Source: Micromonospora sp. WMMD1082 (GTDB lineage: Bacteria; Actinomycetota; Actinomycetes; Mycobacteriales; Micromonosporaceae). Taken from it: a stretch of DNA of 64,000 nt. The DNA is taken from assembly GCF_029626175.1 (NCBI RefSeq), contig NZ_JARUBM010000002.1, positions 5,349,001-5,413,000 of the forward strand, written 5' to 3'. This document shows positions 16,089 to 26,667 of the stretch, in pieces; position 1 is the first letter of the stretch, and every line of letters starts with the position of its first letter. Under the pieces are notes generated by a model. It ran no database searches. It saw only the letters and a list, made by a program, of their open reading frames with translations, and had not been told where the DNA came from. The translations under genes and the position numbers were made by a program.

Positions 16089-16119
16089 CTGGATTTATTC
16101 CAGAAGAGTGGGCTAGGGT
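16089..16119 (+). promoter_or_regulatory. Fur-type box and -10 for leaderless furA-katG
   Basis: CTGGA-TTTAT-TCCAG (16089-16103) is an AT-rich inverted repeat that covers the expected -35 region. TAGGGT (16114-16119) lies seven bases before the furA GTG, fitting a leaderless transcript. Autoregulated FurA boxes occupy this position in mycobacterial and streptomycete furA-katG operons. Confidence 0.6.
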
Positions 16120-16126
16120 TCGTCAC

Positions 16127-18855
<2,729 letters not shown>

Positions 18856-18870
18856 CCCGACCGCACCGCC

Positions 18871-18907
18871 GAGCCCCGGTCGATCCACCTGCGATCGACC
18901 GGGGCTC
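18871..18907 (+). terminator. intrinsic-type hairpin after katG
   Basis: A perfect 15-base inverted repeat, GAGCCCCGGTCGATC and its complement, encloses a 7-base loop and begins 15 bases after the katG stop. There is no U-tract, which is normal for actinomycete terminators. Confidence 0.9.
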
Positions 18908-18986
18908 GACGCCTCCTGGCCCGCGCCACCAGGGCGCGATCCGGCCTCCGCCGGTGCGGCGGCGGCAGTCTTGGCAGGATGGTGCG

Positions 18987-19799
18987 GTGGCGATCCCGAA
19001 TCGGCGTGACCTCGGTGGGGTGTTCGACGAGGTGCCGGAGCTCTACGACCGGATCCGGCCGGGATACCCCGACGACCTCGTCGCCGATCTCGTCACCGTC
19101 ACGGGCGTCGGCGAGCGATCGTCGGTGCTGGAGGTGGGCTGCGGGACCGGCCAGGCGACCCGTTCGCTGGCGGCGCTCGGTTGTGCGCTGACCGCCGTCG
19201 AGCCGGGCGCGGGCATGGCGGCACTGGCCCGCCGACGGCTCGCCGCCTTCGGCAGGGTCACCGTGGAGCGGTCGACGTTCGAGGCGTGGGACGACCGCGG
19301 CAGACGCTTCGATCTCCTGGTGGCCGCCTCGTCCTGGCACTGGGTCGACCCGTCGATCGGCTGGCGGCGAGCGCACGACGTGCTCCGTCCCGGCGGGTGG
19401 CTGGCGCTGCTCGGCCACGTCGTGGTCCGCCGACCGGGAAAGCCGGAGGTGTACGCCGAAACCGTCGACCTGCACGAGCGGTTCGCCCCCGGGAACCCGG
19501 ACTGGGGCCATCCGCCGTCGGAGGACGACGTGCGCGCCACCGACGTGGGCTGGGGACCGGTGGCCGATCCGGGCGGCCTGTTCGGACCGACGGTCGTGCG
19601 CTGGCACCCGACCGTCCAGTGGCTGGACGGGGCGGGCTTCGCCGATCTCCTTCGCTCGACGTCGCCGTACCGGAGGCTTGATCGCGACGTCCGCGAGCCG
19701 CTCCTCGACGCCGTCGCCGAGCGCATCCGTACCCGGATGGGCGACCGGGCGGCACGCCGCTACCTGAGCGTCCTCCGGGTCGGACAGCGCGCCGATTGA
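18987..19799 (+). CDS. class I SAM-dependent methyltransferase
   Basis: Stand-alone methyltransferase of 270 residues. The SAM-binding loop is VLEVGCGTGQATRSLA, followed by AVEPGAGMAALARR and the post-core motif HDVLRPGGWLALLGH. The aromatic pattern SSWHWVDPS resembles ubiquinone/trans-aconitate-type methyltransferases. GTG 18987 has AGGA eight bases upstream. It lies alone between terminators and a divergently regulated secreted-protein gene, so its substrate cannot be inferred from context. Confidence 0.85.
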   Translation: MAIPNRRDLGGVFDEVPELYDRIRPGYPDDLVADLVTVTGVGERSSVLEVGCGTGQATRSLAALGCALTAVEPGAGMAALARRRLAAFGRVTVERSTFEAWDDRGRRFDLLVAASSWHWVDPSIGWRRAHDVLRPGGWLALLGHVVVRRPGKPEVYAETVDLHERFAPGNPDWGHPPSEDDVRATDVGWGPVADPGGLFGPTVVRWHPTVQWLDGAGFADLLRSTSPYRRLDRDVREPLLDAVAERIRTRMGDRAARRYLSVLRVGQRAD

Positions 19800-19841
19800 C
19801 CGCCGACGCTATTGCCTGATTCCCACCAACTGCCGGACGTA

Positions 19842-19890
19842 TTGACAAGTGTCGACATTCGGGTGAGGCTGGACGAGAGAGCGCTCTCTC
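19842..19890 (+). promoter_or_regulatory. promoter with perfect 16-bp palindromic operator
   Basis: TTGACA (19842-19847) and a weak GAGGCT -10 (19865-19870) precede the perfect palindrome GAGAGAGCGCTCTCTC at 19875-19890. The palindrome covers the expected transcription start, a LacI-type repressor position. It lies 106 bases before the DUF1996 gene. No LacI-type regulator of usual architecture is nearby. Confidence 0.6.
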
Positions 19891-19996
19891 ACATCGGGTC
19901 CCACCGACCACCACCAGTCTGGCCAGGGAAACTCCGATGTCTTCGGCGGCGGCGCCGGAGGTGTCCCTGACCCGTACCCCCGACAGGAGTCACGAG

Positions 19997-20890
19997 ATGG
20001 ACAGGGCCGCACCCCTCTCCGCCATCCGCAGCCGACTGCGCCTCGCCACGGCGATCGGCGCCCTGCTGGTGCTGCTCGGCACCTACGTGGTGTCCACCAC
20101 CGCGCGGGCCGACGCCGCCCCGGGCATCAACGCCATCCGGGTGGCGGAGTTCCCCGCCGACTGCACCTACAGTCACCGGCTCCCGGACGACCCGATCATC
20201 TTCCCCGGGCTGCCCGGCGCCTCGCACATGCACAGCTTCTTCGGCAGCACGGTGACCAACGCCCACACCACCCTTCCCGACCTGGTCAACTCGCCCACCA
20301 CCTGCAACCCGCGGGTGGACGTCTCGTCGTACTGGGTGCCGACCCTCTACAACAACAACGTGCCGGTGGAGCCGGCCATCGCCACGTTCTACTACCTGGG
20401 CGAGGGGGTACGCGACGACGTCGTCGCGCAGACCCAGCCGTTCCCGCTGGGGTTGCGGCTCGTCGCCGGCAACGCGGTGGCCACCGGGCCGGGTCAGAGC
20501 ATCGCCCGCTGGTCCTGCCTGCACGCCGGGCACGTGCCGCCGTCCAAGGACTTCGTCAACTGCCCGGCCGGCACGATGCTGGAGTCGTACCTGGACTTCC
20601 CGCAGTGCTGGAACGGCCGGGACCTGGACTCGCCGGACCACAAGAGCCACCTGGCGTACCCGGTGAACCAGGCCTGCCCGGCCAGTCACCCGGTGCACGT
20701 GCCGAAGCTGCGGCAGGTGCTGCGATACCCGGTCAACGGTGACCCGTCGCGGTTCCGACTGGCCTCCGGGCCGGGCTACACGATGCACGGCGACTTCTTC
20801 AACGCCTGGCCGGTGGCGGAACTGTCCCGCCGGGTCCGCGACTGCATCCGTCCGGTCATCAAGTGCGGGCACGACGGCCGGCCGATCTGA
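19997..20890 (+). CDS. secreted DUF1996 protein
   Basis: Exported protein of 297 residues. A signal peptide with a long hydrophobic core (ATAIGALLVLLGTYVV) ends near residue 35. The rest is a single DUF1996 domain with conserved histidines and cysteines (ASHMHSFFG, CNPRVDVSSYW, GYTMHGDF), consistent with metal binding and disulfides. The function of the family is unknown; fungal members are cell-surface proteins. ATG 19997 has AGGAG eight bases upstream; an earlier in-frame ATG has none. A palindromic operator upstream suggests tight repression. A terminator separates it from the DUF305 gene. Confidence 0.85.
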   Translation: MDRAAPLSAIRSRLRLATAIGALLVLLGTYVVSTTARADAAPGINAIRVAEFPADCTYSHRLPDDPIIFPGLPGASHMHSFFGSTVTNAHTTLPDLVNSPTTCNPRVDVSSYWVPTLYNNNVPVEPAIATFYYLGEGVRDDVVAQTQPFPLGLRLVAGNAVATGPGQSIARWSCLHAGHVPPSKDFVNCPAGTMLESYLDFPQCWNGRDLDSPDHKSHLAYPVNQACPASHPVHVPKLRQVLRYPVNGDPSRFRLASGPGYTMHGDFFNAWPVAELSRRVRDCIRPVIKCGHDGRPI

Positions 20891-20911
20891 GCCGGACACG
20901 ATCGCACCCGA

Positions 20912-20938
20912 GGCGGGCCCGGTCACGCCGGGCCCGCC
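20912..20938 (+). terminator. hairpin between the DUF1996 and DUF305 genes
   Basis: GGCGGGCCCGG and its exact complement enclose TCACG, giving an 11-bp all-GC stem starting 22 bases after the DUF1996 stop. Confidence 0.85.
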
Positions 20939-20961
20939 GCCCCGGACGCCGAGGAGGCCGG

Positions 20962-21702
20962 ATGCGGGTCACCGTCACCGCACCGTCCACGTTGCTCGCG
21001 GTGCTGCTCGTCGCCGGCTGCTCCGCCGGGTCACCGCCCGCCACCGGCGGCACCTCGCCGCCGGCCACCGCGCCGACGAGCCAGGCCGCACCGACAAGCC
21101 AGGCCGCACCGACGAGCGATGCCGCACCGACGAGCGTGGCGGCGCCGGGCTCGACCGCCGCTGGGGCGTTCAGCGCCACCGACATCGCCTGGCTCCAGCT
21201 GACGGCGGCGATGGCCGAACGGCTGCTGCCGGTGCTCGACCTGGTGCCCACCCGGACCACCGACCCGGCCTGGCGGCGCCTCGCCGCCCAGGTCGAGGCC
21301 ACCCACCGCACCGACCTGGCCCGGTCCCACCGGCTGCTCGGCGACTCCGGCGCGCCGTCGACCAACCCGCACGAGGGCCACGACATGCCGGGCATGGTCA
21401 CCGACGAGGAACTGGCCACGCTGCGCTCGGCCACTGGCGAGGCGTTCCGCCGGCTGGTCGCGGGGCACCTGCGCGCGCACCTGACGCAGTCGGTCCGGAT
21501 CGCCGACGCGGCGCGGCAGAGCGGCGCCCACCCGGCGAGCACCGCGCTGGCCGCGACCGTGGTCCGGGACGGCACCGCCGCGCTCGCGCGGCTCGACCGG
21601 CTCGACCCGCCCGATCGGCTGAACCCGCCCGATCGGCTCGACCAGCCATCGACGGCCCGCGCGGCGACGGGCGCCGCCGGGCTGGTCCCGCGTACCCGCT
21701 GA
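20962..21702 (+). CDS. DUF305 lipoprotein
   Basis: Lipoprotein of 246 residues: signal peptide with lipobox VAGC near residue 20, then a low-complexity spacer containing four PTS(Q/D/V)AA repeats. A DUF305 helical domain follows (about 75-205) with the family pattern NPHEGHDMPGM, whose histidines and methionines suggest metal, probably copper, binding. The tail holds a second short repeat (DRLDPPDRLNPPDRL). ATG 20962 has GAGGAGG upstream. DUF305 proteins are often found with copper-handling genes, but none is nearby. Confidence 0.85.
   Translation: MRVTVTAPSTLLAVLLVAGCSAGSPPATGGTSPPATAPTSQAAPTSQAAPTSDAAPTSVAAPGSTAAGAFSATDIAWLQLTAAMAERLLPVLDLVPTRTTDPAWRRLAAQVEATHRTDLARSHRLLGDSGAPSTNPHEGHDMPGMVTDEELATLRSATGEAFRRLVAGHLRAHLTQSVRIADAARQSGAHPASTALAATVVRDGTAALARLDRLDPPDRLNPPDRLDQPSTARAATGAAGLVPRTR
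21073..21144 (+). repeat. four 18-bp tandem coding repeats
   Basis: Four 18-base units encode PTSQAA, PTSQAA, PTSDAA and PTSVAA in the linker between the lipid anchor and the DUF305 domain. Typical of flexible cell-wall-spanning spacers that vary in length between strains. Confidence 0.85.
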
Positions 21703-21811
21703 GGCGCGGAGGCTCATTGTTCACCCTGTGTTCTCCATCCCGTTCGTTCACCGCTGCTACCAACAAGCCAGGTCCTTCGAAGATCAACGGCAGCGACGGG
21801 ATGGGGCACAG

Positions 21812-23446
21812 GTGCGGGTCAAGGGGATTGCGGCGGTCGCCGCTGCGATGATGGTGCTTGCCGCCGGATGTACCAGCGACGAGCCCGATCCGCGCAGGTC
21901 GACCGGCATCGACGGACCAACGTTGCGGATCGTCGCCGGGTCCGAGCAGGAGAGCGTGGTCGAGACGATCGTCGAACCGTGGTGCGCCGGCAAGGGGTAC
22001 CACTGCGAGGTGACGCTCAAGGGCTCCGTCGACCAGGCCCGACTGCTCGCCGCCGGCAGCCGCGAGCACGACGCCTACTGGTTCGCCTCCAGCGTCTTCT
22101 CCCAGCTCGGCGACAAGGCCAACGTCCTGCAGGACGTGCAGCCGATGTTCCTGACGCCGGTGGTCTTCGCCGGCTGGCGCGGCGAGATGCAACGGCTGGG
22201 CTTCGCCGACCGGGCGGACGTCGGGATCGCCGAGATCCTGCGGGCGGTCGAGTCGGGCCGTACGCGGGTCTGGGTGACCAACCCGACGCAGTCCAACTCC
22301 GGCGCCACCGTGCTGTTCGGCTTCATGAACTACTTCGCCGGCAACGGCCCGGGCACCCCGCTGAGTCAGCAGCAACTCGACTCCCCGGCGGTCGAGCAGG
22401 GCGTCACCCGGTTCATCGCGGCGATGGACCAGACGCCGCCGTCGACGGGCACCCTGATGACCGAGTGCCTCGCCCGCCCGGCCGACTGCCGCACCATGTT
22501 CACCTACGAGGACCTGGTCATCGAGAAGAACCAGGAGCTGGTCAGGGCCGGCAAGGAGCCGCTGGTGGTCGCGTACCCCCGCGGCTCGCTGGCGATCAGC
22601 GACGCGCCACTGGGCTTCCTGCCGCAGGGCGACGAGGGCGACGCCGTCCGGCGCGGCATCGTCCGCGAGCTGCAGGACCACCTGCTCACCGACCCGGGCG
22701 CGCAGGCCCAGTTGCTCAAGCTGGGGCGGCGCCCCGTCACCGGCGTCGGTTTGACCCTGGACAACCCGGACCTGTCCGTGTTCAACCCGGAGTGGGGCAT
22801 CCAGGCGACCATCAACGAGCAGGGCATCCAGTATCCGGCGGCGCCGGTCATCGAGGCGGCGCTGGACCGCTACCAGACCCGGTACCGGCGCCCTGTCAAC
22901 ACGTTCTACTGCCTCGACGGCAGCGGGTCGATGGCCGCGAACGAGGGATGGAACGGGGTGCAGGCCGCCGCGCACCAGATCTTCGACCAGGACCAGGCCG
23001 CGCTCAACTTCCTGCGTACGCACCCGCAGGACTCGACCACCGTCGGCATCTTCAACCGGGATCTCGTCGAGGGCACGCCGTGGGTGGTGGACGGCGACGA
23101 CGCGGCCGGCCTGCACGGGCTCACCGAGCGGATCAACGCCTACCGCCCCACCGGCGGCACCAACATGTACGCCTGCCTGCAACGGGCCGCCGCCGAGCTG
23201 AGCCGGCCGCAGCCCGCCGACCGGCGGCGGCTGGTGGTGCTGATGACCGACGGCCAGTCCGAGAGCGCCGACCGGGGTGGCGCGGTGGCGGCGCTGACGT
23301 CGCTGGGCGTACCGGTGGTCGCCATCGCCTTCGGCCGCGACGTCGACGCCGCGCAACTCAGGGAGGTGGCCACGGCCACCGGCGGCGCGTACGTCCAGCA
23401 GGACGACCTGGTGTCGGCGCTGCGTCAGGCGGCGGGTTACAAGTGA
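21812..23446 (+). CDS. lipoprotein: solute-binding-like domain fused to a von Willebrand A domain
   Basis: Exported lipoprotein of 544 residues. Lipobox LAAGC near residue 20. Residues about 40-330 form a periplasmic-binding-protein-like domain with the motif QSNSGATVLFGF shared with the third gene of the operon. Residues about 362-540 are a von Willebrand A domain with an intact metal-ion-dependent adhesion site (DGSGSM near 366, TGGTN near 447, TDG near 478). GTG 21812 is chosen because it places the lipobox correctly. First of four genes with XpaC-like, solute-binding and TelA-like products; the joint context suggests a cell-surface stress or ion-sensing device, not an importer, because no permease is present. 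Confidence 0.85.
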   Translation: MRVKGIAAVAAAMMVLAAGCTSDEPDPRRSTGIDGPTLRIVAGSEQESVVETIVEPWCAGKGYHCEVTLKGSVDQARLLAAGSREHDAYWFASSVFSQLGDKANVLQDVQPMFLTPVVFAGWRGEMQRLGFADRADVGIAEILRAVESGRTRVWVTNPTQSNSGATVLFGFMNYFAGNGPGTPLSQQQLDSPAVEQGVTRFIAAMDQTPPSTGTLMTECLARPADCRTMFTYEDLVIEKNQELVRAGKEPLVVAYPRGSLAISDAPLGFLPQGDEGDAVRRGIVRELQDHLLTDPGAQAQLLKLGRRPVTGVGLTLDNPDLSVFNPEWGIQATINEQGIQYPAAPVIEAALDRYQTRYRRPVNTFYCLDGSGSMAANEGWNGVQAAAHQIFDQDQAALNFLRTHPQDSTTVGIFNRDLVEGTPWVVDGDDAAGLHGLTERINAYRPTGGTNMYACLQRAAAELSRPQPADRRRLVVLMTDGQSESADRGGAVAALTSLGVPVVAIAFGRDVDAAQLREVATATGGAYVQQDDLVSALRQAAGYK

Positions 23447-23480
23447 CCGGCCGCCCCACCGACGGACCCCGGGCGCCGCG

Positions 23481-24077
23481 ATGAGAAGGAAACTGGCCGC
23501 CCCGGTCGCGCTCGCCGCCGCGGTCGCGGTGTTCACCGGGGTCTTCGCCGGCAGCGGCAGCTTCCTGTGGGCGCCGCTGCTGGCGGTCGCCGCGGCCCTC
23601 GGCACGTACCTCATGCTCGACGACCGCAGCCCCGCCCAGGCCCAGGGCGACGACTACCACGACGAGGCGCGGGTCAAGGTCGAGGAGGCGCTCAGGGTCC
23701 TGCGGGGCGTCGAACGGCTCAGCCGCGAGGTGCACGCACCGGCCGCCCGCGCCGCCCTGCAATCGGCCTGCCACTACGTACCCGAGTTGTTCGACCGGGT
23801 CCGCACGGCCGCGCCGAACAGCCTCTACTCCACGGCCAGCCAGATCGGCGGCCACCTGACCAGCCTCGACGGTGCCGTGCGGCAGTACCTCGACATCCAG
23901 CGCAAGCCGGTGCTCTACACCGATCCGGAGGCGCTCAAGCGCAGCGGGGAGCTGGCGTTCGACCGCTTCGCCGCCTTCGCCCTGGACAGCGTGCGGCTGG
24001 TCAACCAGGGCGACATCGCGCAGTACCGCGCCAACCTCGACACCGTCGCACCGCCGAAGCTGCCGGAACTGGGATGA
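23481..24077 (+). CDS. XpaC-like membrane protein
   Basis: Protein of 198 residues with two N-terminal transmembrane segments (about 7-25 and 29-47) and a cytoplasmic helical domain rich in charged residues (DEARVKVEEALRVLRGVERL). It resembles the XpaC family (named for bromo-chloro-indolyl phosphate hydrolysis in Bacillus), which commonly accompanies TelA. Direct biochemical function is not established. ATG 23481 follows the preceding stop by 34 bases; the next gene starts 10 bases after its end. Confidence 0.75.
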   Translation: MRRKLAAPVALAAAVAVFTGVFAGSGSFLWAPLLAVAAALGTYLMLDDRSPAQAQGDDYHDEARVKVEEALRVLRGVERLSREVHAPAARAALQSACHYVPELFDRVRTAAPNSLYSTASQIGGHLTSLDGAVRQYLDIQRKPVLYTDPEALKRSGELAFDRFAAFALDSVRLVNQGDIAQYRANLDTVAPPKLPELG

Positions 24078-24087
24078 AGGAGCCATC

Positions 24088-25230
24088 GTGAGATTGCCGA
24101 GCGTTCGATTCCTGATCGGCCTGGTCACGGTGATCGTCGTCTGCGTCGTCGCCGCGGCGCTGTGGGTCCGTGCCGACGAACCGGCCACCTCGGCCGCCCC
24201 GCCGACCGTGGTCAGCTGCCTCGGCGGCTCCGAGAAGACCGAGCTGATGGCCGACGCCGACGTCACCCGGATCCTGCGCGACAGGTACCAGCTGGAGATC
24301 AGCTTCCAGCCACTCGGCTCGTACGACCAGGTGCAGTTGAGCAGCGACGACCTCAAGGCACGCCAGCTCGACTGCCTCTGGCCGTCGAGCGCCAGCGCGC
24401 AGAGCGTCTTCGAGGCGCAGCATCAGGGCGCGTTCCCGGACTACCGGGCGGAGAACCTGCTCCAGTCTCCCGAGGTGGTCTACGCGGGGCCGCGCGGCAC
24501 CGAGGCCCTGATCAAACGCGGTCTCGTCGAGCAGCGGGAGAACCGGTACTACCTGGTCGACATGAAGTCCCTGCTGCTGGAGCACGTACTCAAGAAGCAG
24601 ACCTGGGACGGCATCGGCGCGGCCGACCTGCGCGGGCCGATCAGCGTGGCCAGCACCGACGCGGCCAAGTCGAACAGCGGCTTCGTGCTCGCCCAGCTCC
24701 AGTTGAGCATCATCGCCACCGACGACGTGTTCCAGGCACCGAACCTCGCCCAGGCGCGCCGGGCCCTGCCCACCATGCGGGCGGTGTACGACGCGCAGGG
24801 GCTACAGGCACGCAGCTCCGACTCCGGGTTCCGGGAATGGCTCACCCAGGGCGGCGAGTTCAAGTCACCGCTCTACGCCGGCTACGAGAACCAGCTCATC
24901 CAGCTGGTCGCGCACGGCGACGTGAACACCGCCAGCGTGCTCAAGAACGTCCGGCTGCTCTACCCCGACCCGACCATCTACAGCGATCATCCGCTGCTGG
25001 CGCTCAACGCCTCCGCCGCCCGCCTGATCGAGGCGATGAAGGACCCGGAGATCCAGGCGATCGCCTGGAAGACGTACGGGTTCCGGTCGGCGCTACAGGT
25101 CGGCGCCAACGACGTCGCCGACTTTCCCGATCTCGCGCTCGCCGAGCAGATCCGCACCACCCCGGCGCCCGCCGCCGACGTGACGCTCGCGCTGCTGAAC
25201 TGCATCAAGGACGCCAACACCTGCCAGTGA
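24088..25230 (+). CDS. membrane-anchored solute-binding-like protein
   Basis: Protein of 380 residues with one N-terminal transmembrane anchor (about 8-28, no lipobox) and an external binding-protein-like domain. The motif KSNSGFVLAQLQL matches the SNSG motif of the first gene, so both exported proteins appear to share one fold. Cysteines near both ends (VSCLGG, LLNCIKDANTC) may form a disulfide. GTG 24088 has AAGGAG six bases upstream. No ABC permease is linked, so a receptor role is more likely than transport. Confidence 0.75.
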   Translation: MRLPSVRFLIGLVTVIVVCVVAAALWVRADEPATSAAPPTVVSCLGGSEKTELMADADVTRILRDRYQLEISFQPLGSYDQVQLSSDDLKARQLDCLWPSSASAQSVFEAQHQGAFPDYRAENLLQSPEVVYAGPRGTEALIKRGLVEQRENRYYLVDMKSLLLEHVLKKQTWDGIGAADLRGPISVASTDAAKSNSGFVLAQLQLSIIATDDVFQAPNLAQARRALPTMRAVYDAQGLQARSSDSGFREWLTQGGEFKSPLYAGYENQLIQLVAHGDVNTASVLKNVRLLYPDPTIYSDHPLLALNASAARLIEAMKDPEIQAIAWKTYGFRSALQVGANDVADFPDLALAEQIRTTPAPAADVTLALLNCIKDANTCQ

Positions 25231-25245
25231 GGGGACCGAGGGGTC

Positions 25246-26559
25246 ATGACCGACGGATTGCAGATCGACTTCGGCAGCATCGTGGGGGGCGCGGCCGAAC
25301 CGCCGGCCGGCGCGGCCGACACCGCCATCACCGGCGCGCTGACCGCCGGCCAGCCACGCGAGCTGGTCTGCAGTGACCTGCTCACCCCCGCGCAGCGCAG
25401 CCAGGCCGAGGCCGCGGCCCGGCAGCTCTACCCGGCGATGCTGGCCAACACCGAACAGCTGGCATCCTTCGGCAACAGCGCGATCGACCAGGTCAACACC
25501 CAGGTCAGCCGGATCTTCAAGGAGGTCGGGCGGGTCGACATCCCGGAGCTGACCAGCATCATGCGGCAGCTCAACGACCGGATGCGGACGTTCCGGCGCA
25601 AGTACGACCCGAGCGACCCCCGGATCCGGGAGACCTTCAACAAGTTCTCCGACGCCGTCAAGGGCCTGTTCCGCAAGGGCCGCGACCTGTTGGAGATGCT
25701 CTTCGAGGAGGCCAGGACGGTCGAGCAGCAACTCGACAGGGTGGCCGGACAGCTCAGCGCGAAGCAGCACGAACTGCGGCGCAACGTGGTGCTCTGCGAC
25801 GAGCTCTACAAGGCCAACGAGGCGGCCATCGGCCAGCTCATCGGCGCGATCGCGGTGATGGAGCTGGTCCGCGACGAAGCGCTCGCCGAGGCCCGGTCGA
25901 TCACCGTCACGCCGGGCGCGGTCGACGAGCGCGACCAGCAGGAACGGCTCTCCCTGGTCACCGAGTTCATCCAGGCGCTCGAGGTGCGCATCAACGAGTT
26001 CCAGCAGCGCCTCTTCGTGGCCTGGTCGACCTCGCCGCAGGTCCGCAACATCCGGACGCTCAACTACGGCCTGGGCCAGCGCCTCGCGCTGCTGATGAAC
26101 CTGACCATCCCGACGATGAAGCTCACCATCGCGCAGTGGGCGCTGCTGTTGCAGGCCAACCAGGCCGCCGACATGCAGCAGGCGGTCGCCGACGGCGCCA
26201 ACGACGTGCTCTCCGCGTACGCCCGGGCGTCGCAGTCCGCCGTGCCGCAGATCGCCCGGACCATCCAGACCCCCACCATCCGCCCGGAGACCCTCCTGGA
26301 GGTCGCGGAGTCGATCGACGCGCAGGCACGGGGCATCGAAGAGGCGGTCCGCTACGGCCAGCAGAAGCGCGCCGAGGTGGTGGACGCGATCGTCACCGCC
26401 AACCAGTCCATGGCGCAGTCGGCCAACCGGCTGTCGCAGACCGTGGTCGAGCTGGTCACCCGGGCCAAGCAGCCGCTGGAACTGCCGGCCGGGCCGCAAC
26501 TGCCCGCCTCGGTGCTCGAGCAGGCGCCGGCGGTACGCACCGACCAGCAGTCCCGCTAG
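25246..26559 (+). CDS. telA: TelA-family (toxic anion resistance) protein
   Basis: Cytoplasmic, almost wholly helical protein of 437 residues matching the TelA family over its length, including FGNSAIDQVNTQVSRIF, a long coiled-coil centre and VAWSTSPQVRNIRTLNYGL. TelA proteins were named for tellurite tolerance but are thought to act in envelope or antibiotic stress; their mechanism is unsettled. ATG 25246 follows the solute-binding gene by 15 bases, and it is the last gene of the operon. No terminator hairpin was evident in the following 108 bases. Confidence 0.9.
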   Translation: MTDGLQIDFGSIVGGAAEPPAGAADTAITGALTAGQPRELVCSDLLTPAQRSQAEAAARQLYPAMLANTEQLASFGNSAIDQVNTQVSRIFKEVGRVDIPELTSIMRQLNDRMRTFRRKYDPSDPRIRETFNKFSDAVKGLFRKGRDLLEMLFEEARTVEQQLDRVAGQLSAKQHELRRNVVLCDELYKANEAAIGQLIGAIAVMELVRDEALAEARSITVTPGAVDERDQQERLSLVTEFIQALEVRINEFQQRLFVAWSTSPQVRNIRTLNYGLGQRLALLMNLTIPTMKLTIAQWALLLQANQAADMQQAVADGANDVLSAYARASQSAVPQIARTIQTPTIRPETLLEVAESIDAQARGIEEAVRYGQQKRAEVVDAIVTANQSMAQSANRLSQTVVELVTRAKQPLELPAGPQLPASVLEQAPAVRTDQQSR

Positions 26560-26667
26560 GGCCTGTGTGAGCGGGATCTGTTCACTGCATGATCACTTCT
26601 CGGCCGGGAGCCGGCAGGGCGGCGCCTGGATAGTGGAGACGTCCTGATCCTTGCGGAAGGAACCGGT

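Noticed and set aside
19997..20890. Reading the DUF1996 protein as a carbohydrate-active enzyme because of its LacI-like operator
   Set aside because: No glycosidase or lyase motif is visible and the family function is unknown, so the call was kept neutral.
21073..21144. Tandem repeats that might suggest a CRISPR array
   Set aside because: Units are contiguous, in frame, and encode a hexapeptide linker; there are no spacers. No CRISPR or cas gene was seen in the window.
20739..21851. Overlapping plus-strand frame across the DUF1996 end and the DUF305 gene
   Set aside because: The translation is arginine-proline repeats without family features; the DUF305 frame has a ribosome-binding site, lipobox and domain.
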